Source: Actinomycetota bacterium (lineage in GTDB: Bacteria > Actinomycetota > Actinomycetes > Actinomycetales > Dermatophilaceae). From it: a DNA stretch of 64,000 nt. The notes under the pieces were generated by a model. It did no database searches. It saw only the letters and a list, made by a program, of their open reading frames with translations, and was not told where the DNA came from. The DNA is taken from NCBI GenBank assembly GCA_020161845.1, contig JAIUNK010000001.1, positions 62,001 through 126,000 on the forward strand. The letters are read 5' to 3'. Positions 19,009-32,895 of this stretch are shown here, piece by piece; the first letter of the stretch is position 1; each line of letters begins with the position of its first letter. The translations under genes were made by a program, and so were the position numbers.

Positions 19009-19341
19009 ATGGCCAAGCGGGTGCAGGTCATCCACACTGACGACATCGATGGGAGCGAAGCCGCCGAGACGATCGCCTTCGCCCTCGACGGAATCAACTA
19101 CAGCATCGATCTCTCCACAGAGAACGCCAAGAAGCTGAGGGACGCATTTGCGCCCTTCATCGCCGCCGGCGAGCGCGACCGGAACAGTTCCGCCCGGCGC
19201 GCCGGCTCCAGCCGCCGCAAGTCCTCCGGCACCGCCGCCACGGATATCCGCGCCTGGGCCGCAGCCCAGGGAATGCAGGTCTCCGCGCGTGGCCGCGTCT
19301 CCGCCGAGGTCCGCGAGGCCTACGAGCGCGCTCACAGCTGA
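19009..19341 (+). CDS. lsr2: Lsr2 nucleoid-associated protein
   Basis: This 110-residue H-NS-like protein coats AT-rich DNA and silences foreign genes. The N-terminal dimerisation domain starts MAKRVQVIHTDDIDGSEA and includes ALDGINYSIDLS. A Ser/Arg-rich linker follows. The C-terminal DNA-binding domain has the AT-hook-like RGR within VSARGRVSAEV. A GAAAGGA ribosome site precedes the ATG. The 280 bases upstream hold no gene; a TATATGCT element near 18937 may be part of its promoter. Confidence 0.95.
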   Translation: MAKRVQVIHTDDIDGSEAAETIAFALDGINYSIDLSTENAKKLRDAFAPFIAAGERDRNSSARRAGSSRRKSSGTAATDIRAWAAAQGMQVSARGRVSAEVREAYERAHS

Positions 19342-19369
19342 CCCGGAGAAGTCGCAGCAACCCGCCCTT

Positions 19370-19403
19370 CCGCCCCCGGCTCGCACCGTCGAGCCGGGGG
19401 CGG
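19370..19403 (+). terminator. Hairpin terminator after lsr2
   Basis: A 14-bp stem (19370-19383 with 19390-19403) with a 6-base loop lies 28 bases beyond the lsr2 stop. Confidence 0.7.
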
Positions 19404-19573
19404 GCTGCGTCCACCGGCCGGGCAGTGGAGGGGTCCGCCGGCACCGATTGAGCCGCGGGCGAACAGCGGAACGAATGGGTGGGGGCCTGCGTTGACTAAG
19501 CTGAAGAGGCGAGCCAGGCCGGAATCCACCGATTCACGCTGTGCTTGCTCCGCCGGAATGAAGGAGTCCCAGC

Positions 19574-22069
<2,496 letters not shown>

Positions 22070-22080
22070 CCTGACACGGA

Positions 22081-22113
22081 CGAGGGCCCGACCAGGTGAT
22101 GGTCGGGCCCTCG
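22081..22113. terminator. Bidirectional hairpin terminator
   Basis: A perfect 14-bp stem (22081-22094 with 22100-22113) and a 5-base loop lie between convergent clpC and the DUF4190 gene. Confidence 0.8.
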
Positions 22114-22138
22114 TCGCGTCCGGGGAGGCGTCGGCCGG

Positions 22139-22981
22139 TTACGGCCCGAAGGTGGCCAGCGCGCCGATCATCAGCAGGACGAACAGCACGCCGAGGCCCA
22201 GCAGGGCCGTGCCGATGATGCCGAGCACCAGCCCGGCGGTGAGCATGCCGCTGGGGCGCCAGCGCGCCGGGTCGTAGGACATCTCCCTGCGACCGCGGGC
22301 GGCGAGGTACCAGGCGATCGGGGCCAGCGGCCCGAAGGCCACGATGCCCAGGATCCCCAGCACCATGGAGATGGCCGCGTTGGGGTGCGGGGACGCCGGC
22401 GCGCCCCGGTAGCCGTAGTCGTGGGCGACCGGGTCGATGATCGCCGGCTGCCACGCCTGGCCGGCGTAGCCGCTCGCGGCGTAGGTGGGGTACGGCTGGT
22501 TCCCGATGCTGGCGGCCGGGCCGTTCGGCTCGGGGTAGGCGTCCGCGTACGGCGGCTGCGCGTAGGTGGCCGCGGGACGGGTGGGTGCCACGGTGGGCGG
22601 CGCCGTCCACGACGGGGCGGGACGGGGGTAGTCTGCCGGCGCGCCGTACCCGCCGACGGAGGGCTGCGCGGGGAAGGCCGACCCGGCCGGAGCGGGCGGC
22701 GCCGGAGCAGGCGGGGCCGGAGTCGCCGGGGACGGTGCCGCCGGGACAGACGGGATCGGCTGGGTCGCCACGATGTCGGGGAGCGGACGGGTGGGCTCGG
22801 CGGCCCGCGCCTGGCCGAGGCCGGGGCCCGACGCCCAGGGGTCCAGGGTCGCCAGCGGGTCGACGAGCGTCTCCTCCGGCAACGGCGGGAGGGCGGGCTG
22901 GGCGAAGCCGGCGTCGGGTACCAGCGGGATCGTCTGCTCCGCCGGGCTGCCGCCTGCCTGGCCGGCGTTGGTGTCGGTCAT
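22139..22981 (-). CDS. DUF4190 membrane protein with long proline-rich cytoplasmic region
   Basis: This 280-residue protein has about 190 residues of Pro/Ala/Gly/Tyr-rich low complexity followed by a DUF4190 module of two hydrophobic helices (AISMVLGILGIVAFGPLAPIAW and LTAGLVLGIIGTALLGLG) around the GRREM turn. DUF4190 proteins are common, functionally unassigned actinobacterial membrane proteins. The start has a GGAG site upstream. Confidence 0.82.
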   Translation of the reverse strand: MTDTNAGQAGGSPAEQTIPLVPDAGFAQPALPPLPEETLVDPLATLDPWASGPGLGQARAAEPTRPLPDIVATQPIPSVPAAPSPATPAPPAPAPPAPAGSAFPAQPSVGGYGAPADYPRPAPSWTAPPTVAPTRPAATYAQPPYADAYPEPNGPAASIGNQPYPTYAASGYAGQAWQPAIIDPVAHDYGYRGAPASPHPNAAISMVLGILGIVAFGPLAPIAWYLAARGRREMSYDPARWRPSGMLTAGLVLGIIGTALLGLGVLFVLLMIGALATFGP

Positions 22982-23089
22982 TCGTCACTCCGCGAATCGG
23001 TCTGTGGTCGGACCCACGCTACCCGGTCCGTGCTCGGCGCAGGCAGCCCTGCCCCGGCGTGGTGCGGCCGGGCCGGGCGCCCGGCGACC

Positions 23090-23095
23090 TAGCCT
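23090..23095 (+). promoter_or_regulatory. -10 box of a leaderless promoter
   Basis: TAGCCT ends 6 bases before the ATG at 23102. Confidence 0.55.
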
Positions 23096-23101
23096 GAGGC
23101 C

Positions 23102-23728
23102 ATGGGTTCGCTGTTCCATCCGGTCGGCTCCCAGCCGCCGTGGGTCTACTGGGCGCGGCGCGGCGCCCTGGTGCTGGCAGCGGTGGCGCTGATCGCGGCC
23201 GGCATCTGGGTGTTCCGTCCGCAGGCGCCCGGCCCCGTCGCGGCCGAACCGGCCGGCCCGAGTGCCCCGGTCACCACCGCGCCGACGCCGACGGAATCGG
23301 CCTCACCGAGCGCCTCGCCGACGCCGACCGGGCCGCTGGCCTGCGACGCCACGAACTCGAGCCTCACGCTCGCCGGCTACCAGAAGGTGAAGCAGGACGC
23401 GAAGCAGCCGTTCCGGCTGGCCGTGACGAACAACGGCGGCGACCCCTGCGTGCTCAACCTCTCGGCCTCCACCCTCAGCCTGACCGTGACCAGCGGCACC
23501 GACCGCATCTGGACCACCGAGCACTGCGCGAAGTGGGTGCCGACCCACAAGACGACCCTGACGTCGAAGAAGTCCTACGAGTTCAGCATCACCTGGCCGG
23601 TGGCGCGGTCCGCGGCCGGCTGCAAGACGGCCAAGGCTGTGCTGGGGACGGGCACCTACGTGGCCTCGGCCGCCTTCGCGGACAACGCCAAGGCGCGCCA
23701 GGTGTTCGTGGTCAGCAAGGCCTCCTGA
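23102..23728 (+). CDS. Membrane-anchored extracytoplasmic protein, unknown function
   Basis: This 208-residue protein has one membrane helix (about residues 22-40), a Pro/Thr/Ser-rich stalk (45-77) and a beta-rich domain with four cysteines (LACDAT, DPCVLN, EHCAKW, AGCKTA), likely forming two disulfides. It resembles actinobacterial immunoglobulin-like envelope proteins of the DUF4232 kind, without firm assignment. It is convergent with radA. Confidence 0.7.
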   Translation: MGSLFHPVGSQPPWVYWARRGALVLAAVALIAAGIWVFRPQAPGPVAAEPAGPSAPVTTAPTPTESASPSASPTPTGPLACDATNSSLTLAGYQKVKQDAKQPFRLAVTNNGGDPCVLNLSASTLSLTVTSGTDRIWTTEHCAKWVPTHKTTLTSKKSYEFSITWPVARSAAGCKTAKAVLGTGTYVASAAFADNAKARQVFVVSKAS

Positions 23729-23734
23729 GCCCGG

Positions 23735-25171
23735 TCACGCCCCGGGTTCGAGCCAGCCGCCGTCGAGCACGGTGAAGCGGGGGCGGACGCCGTCGGACCG
23801 CTCCGGCGCACCGCCGCGCTGACGCAGGCCGAGCATGCTGAGCGCGGCCGCGACGCTCGCCGCCTCGACCACCTGGATGCCCTGCACGCGCGTGCTCACC
23901 CCGGGCGGGACGATGGCCACCGGGAACCCCAGGCGTGCCGCCTCGGCGAGGCGGCGTTCGAGGCCGGGCACACGGCGCAGCTCGCCCGACAGCCCGACCT
24001 CGCCCAGGGCGACCAGCGGGCGGTCGAAGGCGTGGTCCTGGGCGGCCGAGGCTACGGCGATGGCTGTGGCCAGGTCGGTGGCGGGGTCGGAGATCCGCGC
24101 CCCGCCCACGGTGGAGACGTAGACCTCCCTGGTGTGCAGGCGCACGCCGGCCCGCCGCTGGAGGACGGCGAGGATCATCGCCACCCGGGTGCCCTCCACG
24201 CCGTGGGTGACCCGTCGTGGCACCGGCGCGGCGCTCGGGGCGACGAGGGCTTGCACCTCGGTGAGCAGGGGACGGCGTCCCGCGAGCGAGATCGTCAGGC
24301 AGGTGCCCGGCGTCGGCTCGCCGTGGTGGGACGTGAACAGCCCGCTGGGGTCGGTGACCTCCCGGATCCCCGACTCCACCATCTCGAAGCAGCCCACCTC
24401 GTCGGCCGGGCCGAACCGGTTCTTGGTGGCCCGCAGCATCCGGAAACCCCCGTTGCGGTCGCCCTCGAAGGACAGCACGACGTCGACCAGGTGCTCCAGC
24501 GTGCGTGGGCCGGCGACCGTACCCTCCTTGGTGACGTGCCCGATCAGCACCACCGGCATGCCGCGCCGCTTGGCCACCCGCACCAGCGCAGCGGTGACCT
24601 CCTTGACCTGGGCGACCCCGCCCGCGACCGCGTCCACCCCGGGCACCTGCACGGTCTGCACCGAGTCGAGCACCAGCAGTTCGGGCTCCAACTGTTCGAC
24701 GTGGCCGAGCACGATCCCCAAGTCGTCCTCCGCCGCCAGGTACAGCCCCTCGACCACCGCGGAGGTGCGCTCGGCCCGCAGCCGCACCTGGGCCGCCGAC
24801 TCCTCTGCCGTGATGTAGAGGGTGCGCCGCCCCGTCCGTGCCCAGCGGTTGGCCACCTCGAGCAGCAGGGTGGACTTGCCCACCCCCGGTTCGCCGGCCA
24901 GCAGGATCACCGCCCCCGGCGTGATTCCCGTTCCGAGCACCCGGTCGAGCTCGCCGATGCGGGTGGGGACGGCGCGCGCGTCGTCGAGCGGGACGCGCCC
25001 GATCGGGAGCGCGGACTCCGTCGGGGCGGAGGAGGCGACGCGGGTGGTGGTGGGTGCCCCGGACTGCGCGACGCTGCCCCACGCCTGGCACTCCCCGCAG
25101 CGCCCGACCCAGCGCGGCGCCGTCCAGCCGCACTCGGAGCAGCGGTAGGGGGCACTCGCGTTCTTCGCCAT
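23735..25171 (-). CDS. radA: DNA repair protein RadA
   Basis: This 478-residue RecA-like ATPase helps process recombination intermediates. It has an N-terminal four-Cys zinc finger (CSECGW, CGECQAW), Walker A GEPGVGKST, Walker B LLVLDSVQTV and the RadA-specific KNRFG motif near residue 254. A Lon-like C-terminal domain follows. The ATG at 25171 directly follows a TAGCGT box, so the transcript is probably leaderless. Confidence 0.95.
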   Translation of the reverse strand: MAKNASAPYRCSECGWTAPRWVGRCGECQAWGSVAQSGAPTTTRVASSAPTESALPIGRVPLDDARAVPTRIGELDRVLGTGITPGAVILLAGEPGVGKSTLLLEVANRWARTGRRTLYITAEESAAQVRLRAERTSAVVEGLYLAAEDDLGIVLGHVEQLEPELLVLDSVQTVQVPGVDAVAGGVAQVKEVTAALVRVAKRRGMPVVLIGHVTKEGTVAGPRTLEHLVDVVLSFEGDRNGGFRMLRATKNRFGPADEVGCFEMVESGIREVTDPSGLFTSHHGEPTPGTCLTISLAGRRPLLTEVQALVAPSAAPVPRRVTHGVEGTRVAMILAVLQRRAGVRLHTREVYVSTVGGARISDPATDLATAIAVASAAQDHAFDRPLVALGEVGLSGELRRVPGLERRLAEAARLGFPVAIVPPGVSTRVQGIQVVEAASVAAALSMLGLRQRGGAPERSDGVRPRFTVLDGGWLEPGA

Positions 25172-25177
25172 GAGCCC

Positions 25178-25183
25178 ACGCTA
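25178..25183 (-). promoter_or_regulatory. -10 box of a leaderless promoter for radA
   Basis: On the minus strand TAGCGT ends 6 bases before the radA ATG. Confidence 0.6.
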
Positions 25184-25221
25184 GGGGCGGGCACTGACAG
25201 TGCTGTGCCCGGGCGAGGAGG

Positions 25222-25857
25222 CTAGATCTTGATCTTGCCGTTCGGCGTGATGAAGGTGGCCGACATGATGCCCGGCTGGCCGTTCTGAGAGCTGAACTTG
25301 ATGCGGACGCCGTCGAACTCGTCGCCGACCCGGTGGCCGAGCCACTCCTCCACGCGGGAGCGGCTGCCGGAGATCTCGATCCGGTCGAGCCGGATGTCGC
25401 CCTTCAGCGCGCTCGGGAGCACGGACGGGTCGGAGTCCCACTTGATGAAGTACGGCAGCTGCGGGTCGCTGATGAGGCCCTTGACCCCGATCTGGCGCCA
25501 CTCGAGCAGGCGGCCGTCGGGGAAGTGGCGGGAGCCGGTGACGGCCTCCCGCTCGAGCCGCTCCTCGAAGGGGGCGAGGTCGTCGACGGACACCACCCAG
25601 CCGAGCCAGCCGCCGCCCATCTCCGAGCGCGCGCGCACGGCCTGGCCGAACGCGGCCTTCTCCGCCGCGGGGTGCTCCAGCACTTCGACGACCTCGAGAT
25701 AACGGTCATCGGCCAGCGGGAGGATGTGGTTACGGGTGCCGAACCTGGGGTGGAAACCTCCGTCGCGGAACCGCTCACCGAGCAGGGCACCGAGACGCTC
25801 GGTCTCCGCGGCAAGCCCGGCCGATCCCACCGCGAAGGTCAGATGATCGACGTGCAT
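25222..25857 (-). CDS. VOC-superfamily (glyoxalase-like) protein
   Basis: This 211-residue protein starts MHVDHLTFAVGS, a classical first strand of the vicinal-oxygen-chelate fold. The HILPLADDRYLEVVEVLEHP segment supplies a further metal or ligand side, and a second half-module follows with DGVRIKFSSQNG. The substrate is not predictable. It is divergent from the sugar-isomerase-like gene, with leaderless promoters facing away from each other. Confidence 0.78.
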   Translation of the reverse strand: MHVDHLTFAVGSAGLAAETERLGALLGERFRDGGFHPRFGTRNHILPLADDRYLEVVEVLEHPAAEKAAFGQAVRARSEMGGGWLGWVVSVDDLAPFEERLEREAVTGSRHFPDGRLLEWRQIGVKGLISDPQLPYFIKWDSDPSVLPSALKGDIRLDRIEISGSRSRVEEWLGHRVGDEFDGVRIKFSSQNGQPGIMSATFITPNGKIKI

Positions 25858-25863
25858 GCCCCC

Positions 25864-25869
25864 ATTGTG
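25864..25869 (-). promoter_or_regulatory. -10 box of a leaderless promoter
   Basis: On the minus strand CACAAT ends 6 bases before the ATG at 25857. Confidence 0.5.
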
Positions 25870-25948
25870 ACGATCTGCCTTTCCAGACGCGAATCGGGGC
25901 GGGGCCGTCCCACGCGGACGGACCCCGGCGGGCCCCGTCCACGCCGCC

Positions 25949-25954
25949 TACCAT
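25949..25954 (+). promoter_or_regulatory. -10 box of a leaderless promoter
   Basis: TACCAT ends 6 bases before the GTG at 25961. Confidence 0.55.
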
Positions 25955-25960
25955 GGACGC

Positions 25961-26776
25961 GTGCCGCACCGACCAGCCCCTTCGCCGCGGGTGCTGCTGT
26001 CGACGTCCTCGGTCTACCCGGAGTCGACCGCCGCGGCGTTCAGCCTCGCGCGGGAGCTGGGCTACGACGGCCTGGAGCTCATGGTGGGCACCGACCCCAC
26101 GTCTGCCGACGTCGACGCGGTCGAACGCCTGTCCGACTACCACGAGGTGCGGGTGCACGCGGTGCACGCGCCCACCCTGCTGCTCACCCAGCGCGTGTGG
26201 GGCCCCGACCCCTGGGAGAAGCTCGACCGGGCGGCGATGGCGGCCCACCAGCTGGGGGCGGACGTGGTCGTCGTGCACCCGCCGTTCCGGTGGCAGCGCG
26301 GCTACGCCTCCGGCTTCACCGAGGGGGTGCGGCGGCTCGAGGCCACCACCGGCATCACGATCGGGGTGGAGAACATGTACCCATGGAGGGGCCCGGGCGG
26401 CGGTGACGTCCGCGCCTACTCGCCCAGCTGGGACGTGTCGCAGCTCGACTGCGAGCACCTCACCCTCGACCTGTCCCACGCGGCCACGGCCCGGCAGTCG
26501 TCGGTCGAGCTGGTGCGCGACTGGGGCGAGCGCCTCGCGCACGTGCACCTCACCGACGGCACCAACGGCGCAGCGGACGACCACCTGCTGCCCGGGGAGG
26601 GCGACCAGGACGCCGCCGGCGTGCTCGCCGAGCTCGCGGCCCTCCGTTTCGGTGGGCACGTCGTCGTCGAGGTGGGCACCCGCGGGCTGACCCGCGCCGA
26701 GCGCCGCACCGCCCTCGCAGGCAGCCTCGCCTTCGCCCGGGAACACCTGGCGTCCCCGGTCGGGCAGGCACGGTGA
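25961..26776 (+). CDS. Sugar phosphate isomerase/epimerase-like TIM barrel
   Basis: This 271-residue protein of the AP-endonuclease-2 superfamily has a TIM-barrel pattern: STSSVYPES, YDGLELMVG, VVVHPPFRWQ, IGVENMYPW, LTLDLSHA, LAHVHLTDG and HVVVEVGTRG. These supply Glu, His and Asp metal ligands as in xylose-isomerase-like enzymes. The substrate is unknown. The stop overlaps the start of the CPBP gene. Confidence 0.8.
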   Translation: MPHRPAPSPRVLLSTSSVYPESTAAAFSLARELGYDGLELMVGTDPTSADVDAVERLSDYHEVRVHAVHAPTLLLTQRVWGPDPWEKLDRAAMAAHQLGADVVVVHPPFRWQRGYASGFTEGVRRLEATTGITIGVENMYPWRGPGGGDVRAYSPSWDVSQLDCEHLTLDLSHAATARQSSVELVRDWGERLAHVHLTDGTNGAADDHLLPGEGDQDAAGVLAELAALRFGGHVVVEVGTRGLTRAERRTALAGSLAFAREHLASPVGQAR

Positions 26777-27552
26777 GCGGCGACACCGCACCGACAGCGG
26801 TTCTGCCGGCCACCGACCGCGTCCGCCCCGGGATCGAGCTGCTGCTGGTGCTCGGCGTCTCGCTCGGGCAGTCGGCGGTCTACTCGGTGCTGTCGATCAT
26901 CGAGAAGCTGACCCGCGGCCAGGCGCTGAACCAGCAGACCACCACGATCAACAACCAGGTGGTTCCCGACCGTCCCTGGCTCGACCTCGCCTACCAGCTG
27001 GCCGGCATCGCGTTCCCGCTCGTGCCGGCGCTGCTGGCGCTCTACCTGCTCCAGCGCACCGCCGACCGTCACCGGATCGGCTTCGACCTGCGCCGGCCGC
27101 GCTTCGACCTCGGCTGGGGCTTCGCCCTGGCCGCGGCGATCGGCATCCCCGGCCTCGGCCTGTACCTGGTTGCGCGGACCTTCGGCCTCAACACGACGGT
27201 CGCCCCCGCGAACCTCGGCGAGAACTGGTGGACGGTGCCCGTGCTCATCGGCGCGGCCGCCATGAACGCCGTGCTCGAGGAGGTCGTGATCGTCGGCTTC
27301 TGGTTCGTGCGCGCCCGGCAGCTCGCCTGGCCGATGTGGGTGGTGCTGCTCACCTCGGCGCTGGTGCGGGGCAGCTACCACCTCTACCAGGGCTTCGGCG
27401 GCTTCGTCGGCAACATCGTGATGGGCGTGGTGTTCGGCCTTGCCTACCTCCGGTTCAGACGGGTGGGCCCGCTCGTGGCCGCCCACTTCCTGCTGGACCT
27501 GGTGGCGTTCGTCGGTTACTCGCTGCTGGCCCCCTACGTCGACTGGCTGTAG
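26773..27552 (+). CDS. CPBP-family intramembrane protease-like protein
   Basis: This 259-residue protein has about seven to eight membrane helices. The CPBP/Abi motif 1 reads NAVLEEVVIVGF: the Glu pair is present, but the usual Arg five residues after the first Glu is Val, as in many actinobacterial members. The conserved His are in SSYHLYQG-like SYHLYQGFGG and in AAHFLLDLVAF. The family includes CAAX-type proteases; the substrate is unknown. GTG overlaps the preceding stop. Confidence 0.82.
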   Translation: MSGDTAPTAVLPATDRVRPGIELLLVLGVSLGQSAVYSVLSIIEKLTRGQALNQQTTTINNQVVPDRPWLDLAYQLAGIAFPLVPALLALYLLQRTADRHRIGFDLRRPRFDLGWGFALAAAIGIPGLGLYLVARTFGLNTTVAPANLGENWWTVPVLIGAAAMNAVLEEVVIVGFWFVRARQLAWPMWVVLLTSALVRGSYHLYQGFGGFVGNIVMGVVFGLAYLRFRRVGPLVAAHFLLDLVAFVGYSLLAPYVDWL

Positions 27553-27579
27553 TTCCCCTGCGCCGCGGGTGCCGGTGGC

Positions 27580-27585
27580 TACGCT
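27580..27585 (+). promoter_or_regulatory. -10 box of a leaderless promoter
   Basis: TACGCT ends 6 bases before the ATG at 27592. Confidence 0.55.
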
Positions 27586-27591
27586 CTCCCC

Positions 27592-29828
<2,237 letters not shown>

Positions 29829-29832
<4 letters not shown>

Positions 29833-30578
29833 CCGCGTCCGGCGCGGCACCGTTCTGGCTGACGGTGTTCCTGGACTACCCCGCCGGTGAGTTCGACGCC
29901 GGGGTGGGCTTCTGGTGCGCCGCGACGGGCTACGCGCTGTCCGTGCCCCGTGGGGAGGCGGGGGAGTTCGCGACGCTCGTCCCGCCGTCCGGCGACGACT
30001 TCCTGAAGGTCCAGCGGCTCGGCGAAGGGGCCACGCGGCTGCACCTGGACGTGCACGTGGACGACCCGTGGAGCAGGGCGGAGTCGCTCGAGGCCGCCGG
30101 TGGTGAGCTCGTGGAGGAGTCCCCGCACGGCTACGTGGTGATGCGGTCGCCGGCCGGCTTCACGTTCTGCCTGGTGCGGCACCCCTCGTCCCGCGTGGCG
30201 CCGGTGACCCGGTGGCCGGCGGGGCACCACAGCCGGGTGAGCCGCTTCTGCCTTGACGTGCCGCGCAAGCGGTACGCCGAGGAGGTCGCGTTCTTCCAGG
30301 AGTTGCTCGGTGGGGAGTGGGTCGAGGTGGACGAGCCGGAGACCGCGCTGCGTCCGGCCGCCGGCTGGCCCCTGGACGTCCGCCTCCAGCCCGCGGAGGT
30401 CGCCAGCACGGTGACCTCGCACCTGCACATCGCCACCGACGACCTCGCGGCGGAGGTGGAGCGGCTGGAGTCCTCCGGCGCTCGCGCGCGCGCCGTGCGG
30501 ACGGGGAAGGCGATCCTCGAGGCACCCGGGGGCTCCGCGCTCTGCGTGGTCGAGATCTCGGCGGACGATCTGCCGTGA
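29829..30578 (+). CDS. Two-module VOC-superfamily protein
   Basis: This 249-residue protein has two glyoxalase-type half-domains. The first has FWLTVFLDYPAG, LHLDVHVDDPW and YVVMRSPAGFTFCLV; the second has RFCLDVP, HLHIATDDL and ILEAPGGSALCVVE. Many actinobacterial paralogues are annotated only as VOC or glyoxalase. The gene overlaps proC upstream and the PfkB gene downstream by four bases each. Confidence 0.78.
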
Positions 30579-31411
30579 GCGTCGGCGGCCTGTTCGTCGG
30601 ACTGGCCACGCTCGATGTCGTCCAGCGCGTGGACCGGCTGCCCGGGGCCGACGAGAAGACCGTCGCCGGGGAGTCGTGGCTGGCCGCCGGGGGGCCGGCG
30701 GCGGTGGCGGCCATCGCGTTCGCCGCGCTCGGCGGGCACGCCCGGTTGTGGACTGCGATCGGCACCTCCCCTGCGGGGCGACTCGTCGCGGACGACCTGG
30801 CCTCGGCCGGGGTCGAGGTGGTCGACGTCGCCCCGCCGGGCTTCGAACTGGCCCCGTCGACGGTGCTGCTCGGGGCCGGCTCCGGCGAGCGGGCCGTGGT
30901 GAGCGGCTCGGGGCGGCCGGTGGCCTTCGGGAAGATCGCGGGCCCCGACCTGTCCGGGGTGGACGTCGTCCTGGTCGACGGCCACCACGAGCCGTTGTGC
31001 CGTTCGGCAGCGCTGGCCGCGGGGTCCGTGCCGGTGGTGGTGGACGCGGGCTCCCACAAGCCGGTGTTCGACGACGTGCTCGCGTTCGCCACGGACGTGA
31101 TCTGCTCGGCCGACTACGTGCACCCGGCCGGACTGGCCCCCCGCGAGCTGCTCGCGTCCGGGCCGCGGCTGGTGGCGGTGAGCCACGGTGGCTCGCCGCT
31201 GGAGTGGTGGACGGCGGAGGCGTCCGGGACCGTGGTTCCCGAGCTGGTGACCGCCGTCGACACGGTCGGCGCGGGCGACGTGCTGCACGGCGCGTACTGC
31301 CACGGCCTGGCGTCCGGACTGGATCGGGTGGCCGCCCTGGAGCGTGCGGTGGCGGCGGCCACGGAACGCGTCCGGCACCTGGGGCCGTTCGCGTGGCGCG
31401 CTGCGCTGTGA
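30575..31411 (+). CDS. PfkB-family carbohydrate kinase
   Basis: This 278-residue ribokinase-like kinase has the PfkB signature with catalytic Asp in DTVGAGDVLHGAYCHGLA near residues 228-245. The N-terminal substrate lobe begins FVGLATLDVVQRVDRLPGADEKT and has the GG of LAAGGPAAVAA. The substrate may be a sugar or nucleoside. The GTG start overlaps the VOC gene stop. Confidence 0.85.
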   Translation: MSVGGLFVGLATLDVVQRVDRLPGADEKTVAGESWLAAGGPAAVAAIAFAALGGHARLWTAIGTSPAGRLVADDLASAGVEVVDVAPPGFELAPSTVLLGAGSGERAVVSGSGRPVAFGKIAGPDLSGVDVVLVDGHHEPLCRSAALAAGSVPVVVDAGSHKPVFDDVLAFATDVICSADYVHPAGLAPRELLASGPRLVAVSHGGSPLEWWTAEASGTVVPELVTAVDTVGAGDVLHGAYCHGLASGLDRVAALERAVAAATERVRHLGPFAWRAAL

Positions 31412-31434
31412 ATGGGCACGGGCCGTGCGCTGTA

Positions 31435-31448
31435 CGAACGTATGTTCG
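31435..31448 (+). promoter_or_regulatory. LexA/SOS box upstream of HNH gene
   Basis: CGAAC-N4-GTTCG matches the actinobacterial LexA operator. A GATAAT -10-like element at 31448-31453 abuts it, so bound LexA would block that promoter. A second, leaderless-type CATACT box at 31524-31529 lies 6 bases before the start codon. Confidence 0.7.
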
Positions 31449-31535
31449 ATAATCTCAGTTGATTTTCAGGTCTACTAGGGCGGTTACCGGCTCCGATCGG
31501 CAGGAACTGTCAGTGGCGACCCGCATACTTGACGC

Positions 31536-32888
31536 ATGAGTGCACGTGGGATGATCCCTGCCGGTGACGTGCTGGCCGAGATCGACGGGCTTCTGGACCG
31601 GGTCGATCCCGACCGGTCCGGGTTCGACCCGCGTTCGCGCCTGAGGCTTGCCGAGGCGGCACGCCGAGTGGCCGGCCGCATCGACGCCCTGTCGAAGCTC
31701 CTGATCGGTGAAGCCGACCGCACCGAGTCGTCGATGCGTGCCGCCGGGACGCCGATGTCGTCCTGGCTGGCCACCGAGGGGAACCTCTCGAGGAGGGAGT
31801 CCGCGGGACTGCTGCATCGGGCGAAGGCGATCACCCGGCACCCCGGCGTCGGTGAAGCGGCGATGGCCGGACGGGTGAGTGCCGGGCAGGCGGCTGCGAT
31901 GGTCACCGTCCTGGACGGGCTCGCCGGGCAACTCGACCCCGGACAGGCGTCCGCGGCGGAGCGGATGCTGGTGGAGCTGGCGCGCTCGCTCGACGCCGAT
32001 CGGCTCGCGAAGGCTGCTCCTCGCGTCCTCGCCGCGGTCGCACCCGAGGGGGCGGACGAACTCACCGGGCGAAGGCTGCAGGCCGAGGCTGAGTCGGCCC
32101 ACCGGGGGCGTTCGCTGCGGTTCTTCCGGGATGGCGGGTCCGTGCGTTTCGATGGCTCGCTGCCGCGAGTGGAGGCCGAGCAGTGGATGACGCTGCTGGA
32201 CGCCCACGCGGAGTCACTGCGCCGCACGGCCCTGGAGGCGCGTGACCCCTTGGAGGGAATGCCGAGCCCGGAGCAGCGGCGCGCCGACGCTCTGGTAGCG
32301 ATGGTCAGGGCCCACCAGGTGGGGAGGCAGGCCCCGGCGTCCGGGGGAGACCGTCCGCGGGTGCTGGTGCGGCTCGACTACGAGAGGCTCCTTCGCGGGG
32401 CGGCCCTGGCCGGACTGATCGCCGACGGCGAGCGACTGTCCGCGGGCGAGCTGCGCCGGCTGTGCTGCGACGCTGGGCTCGTGCCGGCGGTCCTGGGCGG
32501 TCCGTCCGAGGTGCTCGACGTCGGCCGCGAGCACCGCCTGGTGACGCCGGCCCTGCGGACGGCTCTCGTGGCCAGGGACGGTGGCTGTGCATTCCCGTCC
32601 TGCCAGGCGCGGCCCGCAGTGTGCGAGGCGCACCACATCACCCCGTGGTGGGCGGGCGGCCCGACGGCATTGTCGAACCTTGTCCTTCTGTGCCATCACC
32701 ACCATGCGCTGGTCGAACCGGCCAAGTACGGCCTCCGCGACCAGTGGGAGATCCGGATCGCGGCGGACGGGGTGCCCGAGGCGATTCCCCCAGCCCGTTT
32801 CCGGACCGACCGGCGACCGCTGCGGCACCAGCGCCACCTTGTCGACGGTCCTCCGCCTGCGGCCGGGCGCCCGCCGCCGGCGGCCTGA
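31536..32888 (+). CDS. DUF222 and HNH endonuclease domain protein
   Basis: This 450-residue protein belongs to the large actinobacterial DUF222/13E12 group. The N-terminal DUF222 helical region (about residues 1-300) is followed by an HNH nuclease domain: RDGGCAFPSCQARPAVCEAHHITPWWAGGPT, then NLVLLCHHHHALVE, with zinc-binding Cys and catalytic His. Members are present in many copies per genome and some are SOS-induced; the SOS box upstream fits. Whether it acts as a mobile or repair nuclease is unknown. Confidence 0.88.
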   Translation: MSARGMIPAGDVLAEIDGLLDRVDPDRSGFDPRSRLRLAEAARRVAGRIDALSKLLIGEADRTESSMRAAGTPMSSWLATEGNLSRRESAGLLHRAKAITRHPGVGEAAMAGRVSAGQAAAMVTVLDGLAGQLDPGQASAAERMLVELARSLDADRLAKAAPRVLAAVAPEGADELTGRRLQAEAESAHRGRSLRFFRDGGSVRFDGSLPRVEAEQWMTLLDAHAESLRRTALEARDPLEGMPSPEQRRADALVAMVRAHQVGRQAPASGGDRPRVLVRLDYERLLRGAALAGLIADGERLSAGELRRLCCDAGLVPAVLGGPSEVLDVGREHRLVTPALRTALVARDGGCAFPSCQARPAVCEAHHITPWWAGGPTALSNLVLLCHHHHALVEPAKYGLRDQWEIRIAADGVPEAIPPARFRTDRRPLRHQRHLVDGPPPAAGRPPPAA

Positions 32889-32895
32889 GCCTGCG

